From positions 1 to 64,000 of the IMG/VR virus record IMGVR_UViG_3300028025_002828: a DNA stretch of 64,000 nucleotides; one strand, given 5' to 3'. This DNA comes from a virus. This document shows positions 50,368 to 58,266 of the stretch, piece by piece. The position numbers and the translations under genes were made by a program. The notes under the pieces were generated by a model that searched no databases, was not told where the DNA came from, and was given only the letters and a program-made list of their open reading frames with translations. Positions within the stretch are counted from its first letter, which is position 1, and each line of letters begins with the position of its first letter.

Positions 50368-51459
50368 ATGGCTAAAATGAACACTCAGGAACGTAAGCAA
50401 TTTGTGCTAGACCAAAAGGGATCCGAGCCGATGATCAACATCGATCGGTACACATATTCTTTGATGGCAGCATTAAATTACTACAACGAACAGCACGACA
50501 ACAAAGAAAAGCGTAAATGGGCATTGACTTATGTAGCCAAGACCGACAAGAAACTTGCTGGTGAGTTGGATAAAATTGATGCCGATTATGAGTTTCGTTC
50601 TTATGGCACACTTGCCAGAATGATAATGCGTGGCTCACAACTTCTTGATAAAGAAACCATCTGGATGACTAATCGTCTCAGTGAACTCAAGCGATTGATT
50701 CCTGCGCCTGTGATTGTAGCCGACACTAATAAAGCGCCAGTGAATGTGATCTCTATACAAGATCGTATCGCTGAGAAAGCACGTGAGATCGCTGGCGAAA
50801 TTGATGGTGGCATCGATGACTTTGTTATCGCTGGTTGCCCAAAAGATTTTGTTCTCCCAGTGTCAATCAAATCATTAAACGCACCGATCGTGAAGCACTT
50901 GATTGCAAATTACACTAAACAAAAGCAAGAACTAGAAGAAGCACTTGCTGGTACCGATGAGCAACTTAATGAAGGTTACAGCAACTTCACTAAAATTCAA
51001 CTCAAGCGATTTATTGCTTTGCTTGACACAATCGTTAGTGATGCGGAGCAAGTTAAGAAAACTGTTTTCCGTAAACCACGCACTCGCAAAGTGAAACCAG
51101 CTGGTGAAGTTGTCAAGAATATGAAGTTTAAAGCCAGCGACGAAACCTATGGCATCGTTTCTGTGCAACCATACAAAATTATCGGTGCATCCGAAGTGTG
51201 GGTCTTCAATACTAAGTACAAGAAACTGCAGGTATATAAGTCACTCGACAATGACAACTTGACTGTCAAGGGAACTACTATTTTAAACTACAACACAACG
51301 ACATCAATGTCTAAGACTTTACGTAAACCAGAATTGGTGAAAGGTTATGCCACTATGGGTAAACGTGCACTGAACAGTGCTTACAAAGATCTTAAGACTA
51401 AGCCCACTGTTCCAAATGGTCGGGTCAATGAAGAGTGTGTTATTTTGGCGGTATACTAA
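50368..51459 (+). CDS. Conserved phage protein, unknown function
   Basis: 363 residues, Lys-rich, mixed alpha/beta. SYGTLARMIMRGSQLLDKET and FRKPRTRKVKPAGEVVKNMK are notable; the latter basic patch could bind nucleic acid. Found beside RNase H in aquatic T4-like phages in my recollection. No domain known. Confidence 0.7.
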   Translation: MAKMNTQERKQFVLDQKGSEPMINIDRYTYSLMAALNYYNEQHDNKEKRKWALTYVAKTDKKLAGELDKIDADYEFRSYGTLARMIMRGSQLLDKETIWMTNRLSELKRLIPAPVIVADTNKAPVNVISIQDRIAEKAREIAGEIDGGIDDFVIAGCPKDFVLPVSIKSLNAPIVKHLIANYTKQKQELEEALAGTDEQLNEGYSNFTKIQLKRFIALLDTIVSDAEQVKKTVFRKPRTRKVKPAGEVVKNMKFKASDETYGIVSVQPYKIIGASEVWVFNTKYKKLQVYKSLDNDNLTVKGTTILNYNTTTSMSKTLRKPELVKGYATMGKRALNSAYKDLKTKPTVPNGRVNEECVILAVY

Positions 51460-51461
51460 TT

Positions 51462-52343
51462 ATGATTCTTATTGATTATTCGCAAGTTGCTCTGAGCAAT
51501 ATTCTTTCCTTCCAGCGTGAGTTGAAATCTCAGACACCTGAAGAGGTGAAGAATCTTATTCGCCACGCTACTCTTTCTACGTTGAAGTATTACAAGAAAA
51601 AGTATGGTAAAGAATATGGCGACATGACAATTTGTTGTGATGGGCGCAACTATTGGAGACGTGAACACTTTCCACATTACAAAGCAAGTCGAAAGAAAGC
51701 ACGTGATGCCAGTGATTTAGACTGGGGATTAATTTTTGATACGCTGAGCGAAATCCGTCAAGACATTATTGACCATTTCCCGTACAAGGTTATTCACATT
51801 GATCGTGCTGAAGCTGACGATGTTATTGCATCTCTTGTATATCTCACCGATGAGTTTGGTTCTGAGGTAGCTGGCAATCCAGTAATAATTATCTCAAGCG
51901 ACAAAGACTTTAAGCAACTACACACTCTTAGCACAGTGAAGCAGTGGTCGCCGATGCAAAAGAAAGCAGTTGTCAGCAAACATGATGAGATTAAAAATCA
52001 AATCGTTGAGCACATTGTAAAAGGTGATGCTGGTGATGGTATTCCAAACATTTTGAGTAAAGATGATTGTTTTGTTCAAGGCATCCGTCAAACTCCAGTG
52101 AGCGCAAAGCGTCTTGCTGAATTTCTCGAGAAGGGTATTGATGCTTGTCGTAATGATGAAGAAAAACGCAATTGGCAAAGAAACCAAAGTTTGGTAGATT
52201 TCAAATACATACCTGAAGATCTAAAACAAACAATCTGGGATGCATATATAAATAACAAACCGAAAGGCAATAAAGGAACTGTTATGAACTACCTGATTGC
52301 TAATCGGTGCAGATTGTTACTAGACGATATTGAGGAATTTTAA
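51462..52343 (+). CDS. rnh: RNase H (T4 Rnh, FEN-like 5' nuclease)
   Basis: 293 residues from ATG 51462. MILIDYSQVALSNIL gives the first Asp; MTICCDGRNYWRREHFPHYK; HIDRAEADDVIASLVYL (E-A-D-D metal cluster); IISSDKDFKQL and KGDAGDGIPNI (H3TH). The enzyme removes RNA primers of Okazaki fragments, working with gp43 and the ligase. The weak ribosome site suggests coupling to the upstream gene. Confidence 0.92.
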   Translation: MILIDYSQVALSNILSFQRELKSQTPEEVKNLIRHATLSTLKYYKKKYGKEYGDMTICCDGRNYWRREHFPHYKASRKKARDASDLDWGLIFDTLSEIRQDIIDHFPYKVIHIDRAEADDVIASLVYLTDEFGSEVAGNPVIIISSDKDFKQLHTLSTVKQWSPMQKKAVVSKHDEIKNQIVEHIVKGDAGDGIPNILSKDDCFVQGIRQTPVSAKRLAEFLEKGIDACRNDEEKRNWQRNQSLVDFKYIPEDLKQTIWDAYINNKPKGNKGTVMNYLIANRCRLLLDDIEEF

Positions 52344-52344
52344 A

Positions 52345-52749
52345 ATGGCTAAACGTATACCTGATATACTAAAAGAAATAAATGAGAAACCTGAGTTGTT
52401 GAAAACTGTGTACGCAAACAATGGGGCACTAACTCTTTTGTTTAAGCATGCATTTGATGAGCAACACAAGTTTGTGTTGCCTGAAACTGACCCACCATAC
52501 AAAGCTGAACATGCGGATCATGAAACAATGTCTCCCACGAATTTGTATTCAGAACTAAGACGTCTATACGTTTTCACTAGAACTGATATATCTAAAATTC
52601 GCAGAGAATCTTTGTTCATTCAACTGCTAGAGGGTGTGGCTCATGATGAAGCGAAGTTATTGCTTGCTGTGAAGAATCAAGAACTGCATAAATTGTATAA
52701 AAAAATTACTAAAAAATTAGTCACCGAATCGGGATATTTAAATGGATAA
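52345..52749 (+). CDS. DUF6433-type conserved phage protein
   Basis: 134 residues from ATG 52345 (GAGGAA 8 nt upstream). KRIPDILKEINEKPELLKTV and LRRLYVFTRTDISKIRRESL plus LLAVKNQELHKLYKKITKKL match the DUF6433 family of T4-like phages. Function unknown. Confidence 0.8.
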   Translation: MAKRIPDILKEINEKPELLKTVYANNGALTLLFKHAFDEQHKFVLPETDPPYKAEHADHETMSPTNLYSELRRLYVFTRTDISKIRRESLFIQLLEGVAHDEAKLLLAVKNQELHKLYKKITKKLVTESGYLNG

Positions 52750-52996
52750 AAACATAACAACAATAACAAACATAGAAACAGGACTACATGCTCCTGCGGA
52801 AATCCGACAATACAACGAAAAGCAAACGATGGCTGTTGTATACAGAGAATTTGAATCAGGGCATTTACGTGCGCTTGAGTTTGTTTGGAAAGATGACAAG
52901 TGGATTTCTAGTGATGGCTTGTATGAATCCGACTACTACTTCGACAAGACAATGAACGAAGTTATCAATGTTGTACCGCATCCACGAGATGAGTAA
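52742..52996 (+). CDS. Small unknown protein
   Basis: 84 residues, beta-rich, aromatic (ALEFVWKDDKWISSDGLYES). No motif recognised. Overlaps both neighbours by 8 nt. Confidence 0.6.
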   Translation: MDKNITTITNIETGLHAPAEIRQYNEKQTMAVVYREFESGHLRALEFVWKDDKWISSDGLYESDYYFDKTMNEVINVVPHPRDE

Positions 52997-53306
52997 TGTT
53001 ATTTGCCCTTTCCCTCCAAAAAAAGAGGGGTATGACTTAACGACTCTCAGTGGTCAAACAAGAATTAATGTGTTTTTTCTTGGATTGACCGATGGTGAGA
53101 CGCTGGTGGTCACAACCAAAATAGATGACATTCCTGAGGTAATACGTAGCTTTAATCACAAAGTAGCTGTATTTGAAGCTCTGAAGAACTTGGATGACCA
53201 ACGTGCTAATTTCCAAAAGGGTGCATGCTCCGTGGATGGACGATTTGGAGCCGATGGAGAGCCCAAAATTCACATACAAATAGGGCTGGCTGATCCTGAA
53301 AAATGA
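52989..53306 (+). CDS. Small unknown protein
   Basis: 105 residues from ATG 52989. N-terminal CPFPPKKEGYDLTTLSGQTR, C-terminal ACSVDGRFGADGEPKIHIQI. No family recognised. The stop is followed by a C-rich, purine-poor spacer and a terminator-promoter module. Confidence 0.6.
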   Translation: MSNVICPFPPKKEGYDLTTLSGQTRINVFFLGLTDGETLVVTTKIDDIPEVIRSFNHKVAVFEALKNLDDQRANFQKGACSVDGRFGADGEPKIHIQIGLADPEK

Positions 53307-53357
53307 CCCCTGTAAGGACTCCAAAACTCCTCCAAAGACCCCTAAAACCCCAAAAAT

Positions 53358-53380
53358 AACCCTACTTCTAGTAGGGTTTT
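53358..53380 (+). terminator. Hairpin terminator (AACCCTAC/GTAGGGTT)
   Basis: AACCCTAC (53358-53365), loop TTCTA, GTAGGGTT (53371-53378) followed by TT. The 50 nt before it are unusually rich in CCCC/AAAA blocks. Confidence 0.75.
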
Positions 53381-53392
53381 GTAATTTAGTGC

Positions 53393-53421
53393 TTTACTTT
53401 AATTCAATAATCGTGTATAAT
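53393..53421 (+). promoter_or_regulatory. Sigma-70-type promoter
   Basis: TTTACT (53393-53398), 17 bp, TATAAT (53416-53421). The region after it (TTATGATGATTGATAAAG) is identical to that after the 44050 promoter. Confidence 0.82.
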
Positions 53422-53451
53422 AGTCTTATGATGATTGATAAAGGAAATGAA

Positions 53452-53709
53452 ATGAAAGATCTTAAAGCATACGTTGACCAGAAAAACAGCTGGAACGCTA
53501 TCTTCGGTAAACGTGCCTATGACTTAAACGTGAAGGAAGATCGTCAATCGATCGCTTCAATGATTGACTCTGATCTCAGCCCTGAGAATTTGACATGCGA
53601 TGGTGAGCTGCCACGTAGTCAGGTTCAAGCAAGATACAAATCTCTTACCAAGAGCGCTGAGCAGTTGTTGAAGTTAGATCCGTCTGTTACATTTTATGAA
53701 TTCGCTTGA
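53452..53709 (+). CDS. Small unknown protein, first gene after a strong promoter
   Basis: 85 residues from ATG 53452 (AAGGA, 6 nt upstream); earlier ATGs lie at the predicted transcript start. KDLKAYVDQKNSWNAIFGKR and LPRSQVQARYKSLTKSAEQL. No family recognised; likely an early protein. Confidence 0.65.
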   Translation: MKDLKAYVDQKNSWNAIFGKRAYDLNVKEDRQSIASMIDSDLSPENLTCDGELPRSQVQARYKSLTKSAEQLLKLDPSVTFYEFA

Positions 53710-53719
53710 GGAGAAAACA

Positions 53720-53884
53720 ATGAAGGGTTCTATACGTATGCTTATTGGCTTTCTGTTGGTTTTCGGTGCTGTTGGTGGTATGGACGCTGGTCCCGCTGAA
53801 GACTTTTACTATCAGATAGTGATGGCTGTTGTTGGTCTGGGATTTATGTTCTCAGGTGTTCGTGCTATGAATCGTTTTAATTAA
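53720..53884 (+). CDS. Small two-pass membrane protein
   Basis: 54 residues from ATG 53720 (GAGGAG upstream). RMLIGFLLVFGAVGGMDAGP and a second hydrophobic segment AVVGLGFMFSGVRAM. This small membrane protein type recurs in aquatic T4-like phages. Function unknown. Confidence 0.7.
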   Translation: MKGSIRMLIGFLLVFGAVGGMDAGPAEDFYYQIVMAVVGLGFMFSGVRAMNRFN

Positions 53885-53893
53885 GGAGTTATC

Positions 53894-54136
53894 ATGGGAT
53901 ACTTTTCAAATCTTGAAATTGAAATTCTTGACCTCTATGAAGAGGGTGTTGAACCTACTAGTATCGCCAAAATTACTGGCGCAACTCTCACTAATGTGCT
54001 TGAGGTAATCTCGAACTTCGAGAATGATCAATACGAACCAGTTGAACCTGATGACAGCTACGCTGATGGTGAAGCACTTGCTTCAGCTGGGTTTGGTACC
54101 GATGAAGATTATGGTTATTATGGAGATGAAGAATGA
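53894..54136 (+). CDS. Small acidic protein with helix-turn-helix-like start
   Basis: 80 residues. LEIEILDLYEEGVEPTSIAK followed by ITGATLTNVLEVI has the look of a helix-turn-helix (sigma-like) motif; the rest is acidic (DEDYGYYGDEE). DNA binding is a guess. Confidence 0.62.
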   Translation: MGYFSNLEIEILDLYEEGVEPTSIAKITGATLTNVLEVISNFENDQYEPVEPDDSYADGEALASAGFGTDEDYGYYGDEE

Positions 54137-54393
54137 CAACACCTATGGTTGATGAATATTCAGAAACAATTGTATATCGTGGTGAAACATTTGACCGTAC
54201 TCACGGTAGTCCCTTTGATCGTGGCTCAGCCGATAGTCACTATGGTCGCCCAAAACAACCACATTGGTATCCTGAAGGATCTTATCGTGGTACTCGCATA
54301 GAAGCAGAAGATATGCATGGCATTCAACTGCGTGCGTATGCTATGGGTTATGAATATAACGAACAATTTGGTGATAAAAAGAGTTGGGATTAA
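54133..54393 (+). CDS. Conserved small phage protein
   Basis: 86 residues rich in His, Tyr, Gly: VYRGETFDRTHGSPFDRGSA, SHYGRPKQPHWYPEG and QLRAYAMGYEYNEQF. A common phage family without assigned function. Overlaps its neighbour by 4 nt. Confidence 0.65.
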   Translation: MTTPMVDEYSETIVYRGETFDRTHGSPFDRGSADSHYGRPKQPHWYPEGSYRGTRIEAEDMHGIQLRAYAMGYEYNEQFGDKKSWD

Positions 54394-54478
54394 AACCCAT
54401 AGTCTTACTGGAGGAATATCCGTGGCAGACTTTAAACAGCCAAAACAGCAGTCTACATCTACAGGTCGTTGCGTCCTT

Positions 54479-54558
54479 TGACTGAGAGACTATAAAGAAA
54501 GAGTCATAAACTGATGCAGTCTATTTTTGCTGGTTACAGACTATAAAGAAAAACCAGC
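54479..54558 (+). ncRNA. Twin hairpins sharing the loop motif AGACTATAAAGAAA
   Basis: Two successive stem-loops present the same 14-nt sequence. Hairpin 1: TGACT (54479-54483) / AGTCA (54502-54506), motif at 54487-54500. Hairpin 2: GCTGGTT (54529-54535) / AACCAGC (54552-54558), motif at 54538-54551. The stems differ while the loop is conserved, which suggests a protein- or RNA-binding site. It lies 22 nt before the start of the next gene, in a 186-nt gap. A GTG-started 19-codon frame with a GGAGGA site (54422-54481) ends at hairpin 1. Confidence 0.55.
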
Positions 54559-54579
54559 ACTAATTTTGAAGGAGTTGAT

Positions 54580-54828
54580 ATGACAAATCTGATGGATCGT
54601 TTTCGTAAGACTGACATGACTGAGCGTGATCTTGATAATCTTGAGTTCTTGCTGTCTGCGTCTAACAAAGTTATCGGTGACTGGTTCAGTAAAATGGAAC
54701 AGGACGATATTGACTATGCCTTTGAGTTGCTTGAATTGGCAAAGTTAGAATTAGTTGATCAAGCAACTGAATTGACAGACTTGAGCCAAGCGCAAGATGT
54801 ATTGTCAACAATTATGGAGAAGCGATAA
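54580..54828 (+). CDS. Small acidic helical protein
   Basis: 82 residues, helical, acidic (TERDLDNLEFLLSASNKVIG, LELAKLELVDQATELTDLSQ). AAGGAG site. No motif recognised. Translation may be controlled by the twin-hairpin element upstream. Confidence 0.65.
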   Translation: MTNLMDRFRKTDMTERDLDNLEFLLSASNKVIGDWFSKMEQDDIDYAFELLELAKLELVDQATELTDLSQAQDVLSTIMEKR

Positions 54829-54956
54829 TGTCTAATTTGTTTGTAGGTTTCATCTTAGGTTTTATTGTAGCAACAGTGGGTGTATCTACATTTGCTGGCT
54901 ACCTTGACACCAAGGCTGAACAAGCAAAAGTAATTATTAAGGAGAATGTAAAGTGA
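54828..54956 (+). CDS. Small membrane protein
   Basis: 42 residues: MSNLFVGFILGFIVATVGVS and a short soluble tail ending KEN VK. One membrane span. Its start overlaps the previous stop (TAATG) and its stop overlaps the next GTG start (GTGA). Confidence 0.65.
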   Translation: MSNLFVGFILGFIVATVGVSTFAGYLDTKAEQAKVIIKENVK

Positions 54957-55084
54957 AGTTTGTATTTGTTATACTTGTACTGGCTATCTGTGTTGCTTTA
55001 GCAGGTTGCGGTACTGTCGGTGGAACTCTTGCGGGTGCAGGAGAAGATCTTAAAAAAGCAGGAGAGTGGGTTAAATCTAAATGA
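54953..55084 (+). CDS. Entericidin-like lipoprotein
   Basis: 43 residues from GTG (GGAG upstream). Signal VILVLAICVALAGCG with lipobox Cys at residue 19, then TVGGTLAGAGEDLKKAGEWV, which matches the mature part of entericidin A/B (G.G.D....G..I). Entericidins are small envelope lipoproteins encoded in bacteria as antidote/toxin-like pairs linked to stress lysis. Here a single copy stands before two other exported proteins. Confidence 0.8.
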   Translation: MKFVFVILVLAICVALAGCGTVGGTLAGAGEDLKKAGEWVKSK

Positions 55085-55095
55085 GGAAATATACT

Positions 55096-55767
55096 ATGAA
55101 GAAAAGTGCATTAGCAATGGCATTGGTCGCTGTGTTTACAGTTGGCTGTGCATCCAAGGGTTCGCCCCCAACACCAGTGAAAGTTGAAAACAAGTTAGAG
55201 TTGAAACCTGACATTAAGAAAGCTGAAGCAGAGTTTCTTGAGATGTCTGGAACTTTACAACTTCAATTTTCTGAAGATGGTGACTGGGTTGTAATTAAAT
55301 CATCGGGAACAGCCCCAATCAATTTTAACCACCCACAAGGTCGTGAAGATGCATTTATGCTCGCTACTATGAGAGCCAAACGCACGTTGATTGAGTTTCT
55401 TACCAATGATGTTAAGTCTGGTAAAGTTGCTGAGAACGTAACCAAAACAGCGATGCGTGATATCGTCACAAATAAAAACACAGAGGATCGTCGACGTGAT
55501 TCTAAGAAAGAAAATGACTCACTATTCGGTAGCGACAACGACACCACTGGTGGAATGTATAGTGAGGAAGAACGTAAACGTGCCAGCAAGATTGCTCAGT
55601 CTGTGACTGAAACAATCAGCGACAACTCTCAGTTTATTCTGAAGGGCGCATATGTTGCTAATCGTGTTGTTGATCGTGATACAAATATGGTGTCCGTAAC
55701 CTTGCTAGTTTCCAAGAAAAGCATGAACGTGGCATCACAAATTCGTACACAGATGAATGGGTTCTAA
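55096..55767 (+). CDS. Lipoprotein, LPP20-like
   Basis: 223 residues from ATG 55096 (GAGGAA 7 nt upstream; an ATG at 55081 overlaps the previous stop). Lipobox in LVAVFTVGCASKG. The mature domain has GREDAFMLATMRAKRTLIEF, SVTETISDNSQFILKGAYVA and VSVTLLVSKKSM, the pattern of LPP20/FlgT-like envelope lipoproteins. Function unknown; outer-membrane location likely. The next gene has a related domain. Confidence 0.75.
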   Translation: MKKSALAMALVAVFTVGCASKGSPPTPVKVENKLELKPDIKKAEAEFLEMSGTLQLQFSEDGDWVVIKSSGTAPINFNHPQGREDAFMLATMRAKRTLIEFLTNDVKSGKVAENVTKTAMRDIVTNKNTEDRRRDSKKENDSLFGSDNDTTGGMYSEEERKRASKIAQSVTETISDNSQFILKGAYVANRVVDRDTNMVSVTLLVSKKSMNVASQIRTQMNGF

Positions 55768-56769
55768 GTGAAAAAAACATTACTTGCTCTTGCGCTTGCT
55801 TCCTCATTCGCCTTTGCGGATGAGGTGACTGTAACAGGATATGGTAGCAACTATAATGCTGCTCTTGAAAATGCGAAGGTTGTTGCTCTTGAGAAGGGTG
55901 CGAGCACCTTTATCATTGCTGAATCAAACGCAAGGAATGGTAAGGTAGAAGAAAAGATTGACCAGTACAGTGGTGGTGTGATTAAATCTTACAAGATTAC
56001 CAATCACTACGCAACACCACTTGGCTATGAAGTTGTTATCGTTGCCGATGTAGTGCCTAAAAACAATACACGCAAACGAACTTCAACACCACTTAATCTT
56101 GACTTTGAAGAGCATGACAAACGTGCTCGTATTGTGAATAGACTTGATAACATTGGCACAGCAGTTTATGCTAACATCGCAACACCAAACACTAAGATTG
56201 GAAGTTACGAAACAACAGTTGCGACATCTATAGAGTTGACGTGGCAACCGAAATGGTTGTCTGATGTGAAGCAGTTTACATCAACGATTAATGAACAGGG
56301 TAAGACTACTAGCAACACACATGAAAGTCTTGCTGGCGCAGCAACGACAGCGTTGATTGGTGTCAATCCATTGCTTGGAGCAATCGGATGGGAAGCGATG
56401 AAACCTGCGCCGATGAAAAATCAAGATAACATGATGGTATGCTTCGGAGCATATATTAAATCCAGTGTTGATTGTTTTAATCTTGATGTTGATATGAGGA
56501 TGCCAAGAAACCCAAAGATAGTTGTCGTTGGTAAAGTTCAAGGTAATGACATAATTATACATGAGCAATATCTTGAAGACTCTAGAATGTTTCAATGGGT
56601 CAACGCAGGTGATGCCAAGTACAATAGGTTTTTCCCAAAGTATAAAACAACATACAATCAACCTGCGCTTGTGATTTATGAGAACGAACGACACACTATA
56701 CCAGTCAAATTCAACATAAGCAACGATCTTGCCAGACAGTTAGAAAGCACACAAGTTTATCTTAAATAA
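55768..56769 (+). CDS. Exported protein related to LPP20/FlgT-like domains
   Basis: 333 residues from GTG, signal peptide KKTLLALALASSFAFADE. VTVTGYGSNYNAALENAKVV and EKGASTFIIAESNARNG followed by YKITNHYATPLGYEVVIVAD look like the FlgT/LPP20 N-terminal domain. A C-terminal domain with two Cys (VCFGAYIKSSVDC) follows. Such domains in bacteria help flagellar or outer-membrane assembly; the phage role is unknown. Confidence 0.7.
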   Translation: MKKTLLALALASSFAFADEVTVTGYGSNYNAALENAKVVALEKGASTFIIAESNARNGKVEEKIDQYSGGVIKSYKITNHYATPLGYEVVIVADVVPKNNTRKRTSTPLNLDFEEHDKRARIVNRLDNIGTAVYANIATPNTKIGSYETTVATSIELTWQPKWLSDVKQFTSTINEQGKTTSNTHESLAGAATTALIGVNPLLGAIGWEAMKPAPMKNQDNMMVCFGAYIKSSVDCFNLDVDMRMPRNPKIVVVGKVQGNDIIIHEQYLEDSRMFQWVNAGDAKYNRFFPKYKTTYNQPALVIYENERHTIPVKFNISNDLARQLESTQVYLK

Positions 56770-56781
56770 TGGAGAAAATTG

Positions 56782-56958
56782 ATGAGAGAATATTTTAAAT
56801 ATCTAAATGAATTGCGCGACAGCGGGACTACTAACATGTTTGGCGCTGGACCATACCTTCAAGATGAGTTTCAACTGAACCGAGAAGAAGCAAGAATGAT
56901 TATCCTTGAGTGGATGAACAATCCAAGGAAATATGAATATGAAACAAAAGTGGATTGA
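56782..56958 (+). CDS. Conserved small phage protein
   Basis: 58 residues: MREYFKYLNELRDSGTTNMF, then GPYLQDEFQLNREEARMIIL. A small family common in T4-like and other phages, of unknown function. The stop lies inside the next gene. Confidence 0.7.
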   Translation: MREYFKYLNELRDSGTTNMFGAGPYLQDEFQLNREEARMIILEWMNNPRKYEYETKVD

Positions 56959-57427
56959 TGCATTTATGGACACTGCGGAGAGATTCGCAGAGTTGAGTTC
57001 TGCTGTCCGACTGAAGGTAGGTGCGGTAGTTGTTCAAGAAAATCGTATCATCTCGATTGGCTACAATGGTATGCCTTCTGGATGGACAAACGAATGTGAA
57101 AATAAGATTTATGTTGATGCAACATTAGAAGAATCAATGTTATATCAGAGCAAGGTAGATGTCTACCTTGATGTAAATAAAAAATTATATGAATTAAAAA
57201 CAAAAGATGAGGTTATTCATGCTGAAGCAAATGCTATATCGAAACTGGCACGTGATGGTGAGCGAGCAGCTGGTGCCACAATGTTTTGTACTCACGCACC
57301 TTGCATCCAATGCGCTAAAATCATTTACGGTGCTGGTATAAATACATTCTACTATCGTTCTCAATATCGAGACAATGACGGATTGGAGTTTTTAAAGAAA
57401 TGCAATATTCAGGTAGAGCAATGTTAA
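56939..57427 (+). CDS. dCMP deaminase
   Basis: 162 residues from ATG 56939 (AAGGA 9 nt upstream; ATG at 56933 is the alternative). Zinc motif HAEANAI (94-100) and PCIQC (121-125) with an insert between GYNGMPSGWTNEC and the active site as in T4 Cd. It converts dCMP to dUMP to feed ThyX. Overlaps the desaturase by 7 nt. Confidence 0.93.
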   Translation: MKQKWIDAFMDTAERFAELSSAVRLKVGAVVVQENRIISIGYNGMPSGWTNECENKIYVDATLEESMLYQSKVDVYLDVNKKLYELKTKDEVIHAEANAISKLARDGERAAGATMFCTHAPCIQCAKIIYGAGINTFYYRSQYRDNDGLEFLKKCNIQVEQC

Positions 57428-58170
57428 TGTTGGCAGTGCGGACTAGTCTTAGTCTAGCATGTCATGTGTTTGTCATAATGATGCTGGTGTCAGCAGGTGT
57501 TTCATTTACTGCAGTTTTAATTGCCATCCCAATGATTTTAGTTGGTGGCTTTGCTGTCACAGGATTTTTACATAGATCTATTGCTCATAGAACATACACA
57601 ATCACCAAAGGGTGGTTAAGGAAAACGCTACTGTTCTCCTCGTTGTTCAGTTTAATCGGAACACCACTAGGATGGGCGATAGTGCATAGAATGCATCACA
57701 GAAATCTAGATGGACCAGGAGATCCTCACAGTCCATGGCAGATAGGATTCTTTAGAAGTTACTGTCACTTGTGGCAACTCGATGAGAAGACAGTTGATCT
57801 TGGTGGGTGTCGAGATATCATAACCAACCGAGAGTTGTTGTTTTTCCACAAACACTGGTTGAAGATAACTCTTGTAATTTGGTTGACTTTTTATATGATA
57901 TGGGGTATGATAGGTCTATATGCGATAGGGTTAGCTGGTGTGTTTGCTTTCCATGCCTTTGGTGTTGCGAATGCGGTATGTCATTACGGAAGAGCAAGTG
58001 GTGATATCGTAGACCTACCTAAAATGAGTTGGCTAAACTTCGGTGAGAACTTTCATAGTTACCATCACAGTTTTCCTAGTGCGTATAGATTTACTGCAAC
58101 AAAATCAGACCCATCGGCAACTATCATTGAGTGGTTGATGAAAAATAATTTAGCAGTAGTTCGAAAGTGA
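57421..58170 (+). CDS. Membrane fatty-acid desaturase (second copy)
   Basis: 249 residues from ATG 57421 (AGGTAG upstream; ATG 57400 possible). Several hydrophobic segments and three His boxes: HRSIAH, HRMHH and HSYHH, with GDPHSPW after the second box as in acyl-CoA desaturases. More like bacterial delta-9 desaturases than the copy at 34815. It may keep the host membrane fluid or change it during infection. Confidence 0.88.
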   Translation: MLMLAVRTSLSLACHVFVIMMLVSAGVSFTAVLIAIPMILVGGFAVTGFLHRSIAHRTYTITKGWLRKTLLFSSLFSLIGTPLGWAIVHRMHHRNLDGPGDPHSPWQIGFFRSYCHLWQLDEKTVDLGGCRDIITNRELLFFHKHWLKITLVIWLTFYMIWGMIGLYAIGLAGVFAFHAFGVANAVCHYGRASGDIVDLPKMSWLNFGENFHSYHHSFPSAYRFTATKSDPSATIIEWLMKNNLAVVRK

Positions 58171-58181
58171 TCGATTTCTGT

Positions 58182-58189
58182 TATAAATA
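58182..58189 (+). promoter_or_regulatory. T4-type late promoter TATAAATA
   Basis: Exact octamer 11 nt after the desaturase stop, upstream of the hairpin and early promoter that precede the tRNA cluster; it would allow late transcription of the tRNAs. Confidence 0.6.
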
Positions 58190-58197
58190 GATTTGTA

Positions 58198-58216
58198 ACC
58201 CTACTAGTAGTAGGGT
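58198..58216 (+). terminator. Hairpin ACCCTACT/AGTAGGGT
   Basis: Perfect 8-bp stem (58198-58205 with 58209-58216), 3-nt loop, followed by CTTCC rather than T-run. Same hairpin family as at 53358 and 60431. Confidence 0.6.
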
Positions 58217-58231
58217 CTTCCAACAAAGTGC

Positions 58232-58260
58232 TTTACTTTAAATCAAAAAAGGTTTATACT
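58232..58260 (+). promoter_or_regulatory. Promoter of the leader RNA and tRNA operon
   Basis: TTTACT (58232-58237), 17 bp, TATACT (58255-58260). Transcription would start near 58267, at the first base of the attenuator-like RNA. Confidence 0.8.
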
Positions 58261-58266
58261 TCTTTT

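Noticed and set aside
53307-53357. Possible CRISPR-like or satellite repeat in the CCCC/AAAA-rich spacer
   Set aside because: Blocks are not periodic and no spacer-repeat pattern exists; no CRISPR array was seen in the window.
54422-54481. 19-codon frame started by GTG with a GGAGGA site
   Set aside because: Too short and without recognisable features; noted only as part of the leader of the 54580 gene.
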